DNA from: JAQWRV01 sp045564915
Lineage (GTDB): Bacteria; Pseudomonadota; Alphaproteobacteria; Rhodospirillales; Rhodospirillaceae
Reading direction: 5' to 3'
NCBI GenBank assembly: GCA_045564915.1
Contig: JBJLGL010000009.1
Location: forward strand, 124,001-188,000
DNA: 64,000 nucleotides
The translations under genes and the position numbers were made by a program. The notes below the pieces were generated by a model, which was given only the letters and a program-made list of their open reading frames with translations, did no database searches and was not told the DNA's origin. Below, in pieces: positions 62,380 through 64,000 of the stretch (within the stretch, counting starts at the first letter, position 1; the number at the start of each line of letters is the position of its first letter).

Positions 62380-63690
62380 ATGACGTCGTTCTCACCGCGT
62401 GAAATTGTTTCTGAATTGGACCGCTTCATCATTGGGCAGGGTGATGCCAAGAAAGCCGTCGCCATTGCCTTGCGAAACCGCTGGCGGCGACAGCAATTAC
62501 CCAGCGATCTAAAGGACGAGGTCCTGCCAAAAAACATTTTGATGATTGGGCCAACAGGTGTTGGAAAAACTGAGATCGCACGCCGGCTAGCCAAGCTTGC
62601 ACAGGCGCCCTTCATTAAAGTGGAAGCAACCAAGTTTACCGAAGTGGGCTATGTAGGCCGTGACGTTGAGAGCATTGTTCGCGACATGCTTGAAGTCGCC
62701 ATTCACATGACCAGAGAACGTATGCGTAAACATGTCACAGCCAAGGCAGAGATAACAGCAGAAGAGCGAGTTCTTGATGCGCTGGTAGGAGAAAGTGCCG
62801 GCGAGGCAACCCGTGAAAGTTTCCGCGCAAAGTTGAGAACGGGCGAACTTAACGACAAAGAAATTGAAATTGAAATCTCTGAAGCTAGTGGCGCTGGTAT
62901 GCCAACAATGGAAATTCCAGGTATGCCGGGTGCTCAGGTTGGAATGCTCAACCTAAACGATATGCTTGGTGGTATGATGGGTGGTCGGACAAAAAAGAAA
63001 AGTATGTCCGTGTCTGATTCCTATGACGTGCTTATTCGGGAAGAAAGCGACAAACTGTTAGATGAAGACCTAGTGGTGCGTGATGCCATCAATGCAGTTG
63101 AAAATAACGGAATCGTGTTTCTTGATGAGATTGATAAGATTTCGACACGCAGCGATGCTAGAGGGGGCGACGTTTCACGTGAAGGCGTCCAGCGGGACCT
63201 TCTCCCATTGATTGAGGGGACTTCTGTAGCAACCAAACACGGCACAGTTAAAACTGACCATATTCTGTTCATAGCATCGGGCGCTTTTCACTTGGCCAAA
63301 CCCTCTGACCTTTTGCCAGAGTTGCAGGGCCGGTTGCCCATCCGGGTTGAGCTGAAAGCCCTAACCAAGGAAGACTTTGTACGCATTCTTACAGAGACCG
63401 AAGCTAGCCTTATCAAACAATATAAAGCCCTGCTGAAAACTGAAGATCTTGCCCTAGAATTTGTCGATGGGGCCGTAGACGCGATTGCTAAGCTTGCGGC
63501 TGAGGTAAATCAAAACGTGGAGAATATCGGCGCCCGGCGGCTACACACGGTGATGGAAAAGCTTCTCGAAGATATAAGTTTTACGGCCACAGACCGCGGC
63601 GGAGAGACCGTAACGATAACCGAGGAATTAGTGCAAAGCCAAGTTGGTGAACTTGCCAGAGCCGGCGATCTCAGCAAATTTATTTTGTAA
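62380..63690 (+). CDS. hslU: HslU ATPase subunit of the HslVU protease
   Basis: A 436-residue AAA+ unfoldase that feeds HslV. It begins FSPREIVSELDRFIIGQ; Walker A GPTGVGKTE is at about 58-66, the pore motif in EVGYVGRDVES (about 89-99), Walker B IVFLDEIDKI (about 246-255), and the I-domain (about 110-240) has the Gly/Met-rich GMPTMEIPGMPGAQVG stretch. The C-terminus ends RAGDLSKFIL, the tail that docks into HslV. Only 5 bases separate it from hslV; feoB converges 3 bases after its stop. Confidence 0.98.
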   Translation: MTSFSPREIVSELDRFIIGQGDAKKAVAIALRNRWRRQQLPSDLKDEVLPKNILMIGPTGVGKTEIARRLAKLAQAPFIKVEATKFTEVGYVGRDVESIVRDMLEVAIHMTRERMRKHVTAKAEITAEERVLDALVGESAGEATRESFRAKLRTGELNDKEIEIEISEASGAGMPTMEIPGMPGAQVGMLNLNDMLGGMMGGRTKKKSMSVSDSYDVLIREESDKLLDEDLVVRDAINAVENNGIVFLDEIDKISTRSDARGGDVSREGVQRDLLPLIEGTSVATKHGTVKTDHILFIASGAFHLAKPSDLLPELQGRLPIRVELKALTKEDFVRILTETEASLIKQYKALLKTEDLALEFVDGAVDAIAKLAAEVNQNVENIGARRLHTVMEKLLEDISFTATDRGGETVTITEELVQSQVGELARAGDLSKFIL

Positions 63691-63693
63691 TAT

Positions 63694-64000
63694 TTAGTGC
63701 AGGGATTTCGCAATCCAGAACGTCGCCCCTGCTGCTACATAGGCAAGCGCAAACAAATAGCCAAACATGAACGCTGTCCAAGCCCACGAGTTAGTTTCAC
63801 GCCGGGCTACTGCTAGCGTAGATAGGCATTGAGGAGCGAAGATATACCAGACTAGAAAAGCTAATGCCGTTGGCAAAGACCACGTTTTCTGTAGTGCCGC
63901 AGCCAGGCTTTCTGCAACTTCATTTTCGTCACCGCTCAAGGAGTAGACGGTTCCGAGCGCACCAACAGCAACTTCTCGGGCGGCCATGCCTGGGACTAAG
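63694..64000 (-). CDS. feoB: ferrous iron transporter FeoB, C-terminal fragment (runs off the window)
   Basis: About 101 residues are visible and the frame stays open to the window edge, so the N-terminal part lies beyond base 64000. PGMAAREVAVGALGTVYSLSG (split across the ATG at 63987, which is internal), the LAFLVWYIFAPQCLSTLAVAR block (in two parts) and FMFGYLFALAYVAAGATFW are characteristic of the last membrane helices of FeoB, the GTP-dependent Fe(II) importer. The conserved Cys in APQCLST is present. Its stop lies 3 bases beyond the hslU stop in convergent orientation. Confidence 0.85.
   Translation of the reverse strand, partial: LVPGMAAREVAVGALGTVYSLSGDENEVAESLAAALQKTWSLPTALAFLVWYIFAPQCLSTLAVARRETNSWAWTAFMFGYLFALAYVAAGATFWIAKSLH

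Noticed and set aside
1..64000. tRNA genes, CRISPR arrays, insertion sequences and prophage
   Set aside because: Intergenic regions were read for TpsiC-arm-like motifs, regularly spaced repeats, terminal inverted repeats and transposase motifs; none was found.

Overview
The window reads as chromosomal DNA of an uncultivated, probably marine, alphaproteobacterium of moderate GC content. The evidence is gene order and family make-up: mutS-glnD-murJ-trpS, dnaK-dnaJ-dapB-nth, hrcA-grpE opposite rph-rdgB-hemW, dapC-ftsK ... lolA-xth, and hslV-hslU are all arrangements familiar from Rhodospirillales-like Alphaproteobacteria. I saw no tRNA, rRNA, insertion sequence, CRISPR array or phage gene. Coding density is high and most gaps are under 200 bases.

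Layout. (1) 0-19.5 kb is a surface-glycan region. It opens with the C-terminal part of a SPINDLY/O-GlcNAc-transferase-type glycosyltransferase and an MsbA-like lipid exporter. Next comes a sugar aminotransferase/dehydrogenase pair that could be GnnB/GnnA (lipid A 2,3-diamino sugar) or WbpE-like, then a UMF1-family transporter and purH. A divergent nonulosonic-acid locus follows. Leftward it carries neuB, neuD, a CBS-domain sugar nucleotidyltransferase, an SDR and a membrane-bound CapD/WbpM-type dehydratase. Rightward it carries neuA, neuC, gmd, fcl and a glutamate-semialdehyde-aminomutase-like enzyme. Together these predict an activated nine-carbon sialic-like sugar and GDP-fucose. (2) 19.5-22.5 kb holds TauE/SafE exporter - TIGR02186 protein - universal stress protein - Nfu. 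(3) 22.8-38.8 kb is mostly housekeeping: a RutE-like nitroreductase, trpS, murJ, glnD, mutS, a DUF3891 protein, ampG, typA, an adenosine-kinase-like gene, nth and dapB. (4) 39-51 kb is a heat-shock block (dnaJ, dnaK, then grpE and hrcA). It is interrupted by alkB, three tandem ASCH-domain paralogues and a secreted glucose/sorbosone-dehydrogenase-type beta-propeller. rph, rdgB and hemW follow. (5) 51-60 kb is accessory sequence around dapC-ftsK: two paralogous methyltransferases of about 390 residues with an uncharacterised N-terminal domain (one frameshifted), a 128-residue orphan, a Tat-signal double-VOC protein and a GST. (6) 60-64 kb returns to backbone: lolA, xth, hslVU behind a near-consensus sigma-32 promoter, and the C-terminal end of feoB.

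The best candidates for undescribed biology are the duplicated methyltransferase family and its neighbours, the ASCH triplet beside alkB (one copy carries a signal peptide), and the nonulosonate divergon, which combines sialate-type genes with a nucleotidyltransferase/SDR pair resembling the Campylobacter PtmE/PtmA arrangement. All assignments come from reading translated sequence and motifs by eye; no database search was run. Start codons were moved where an internal ATG with a ribosome binding site, or family length, argued for it.
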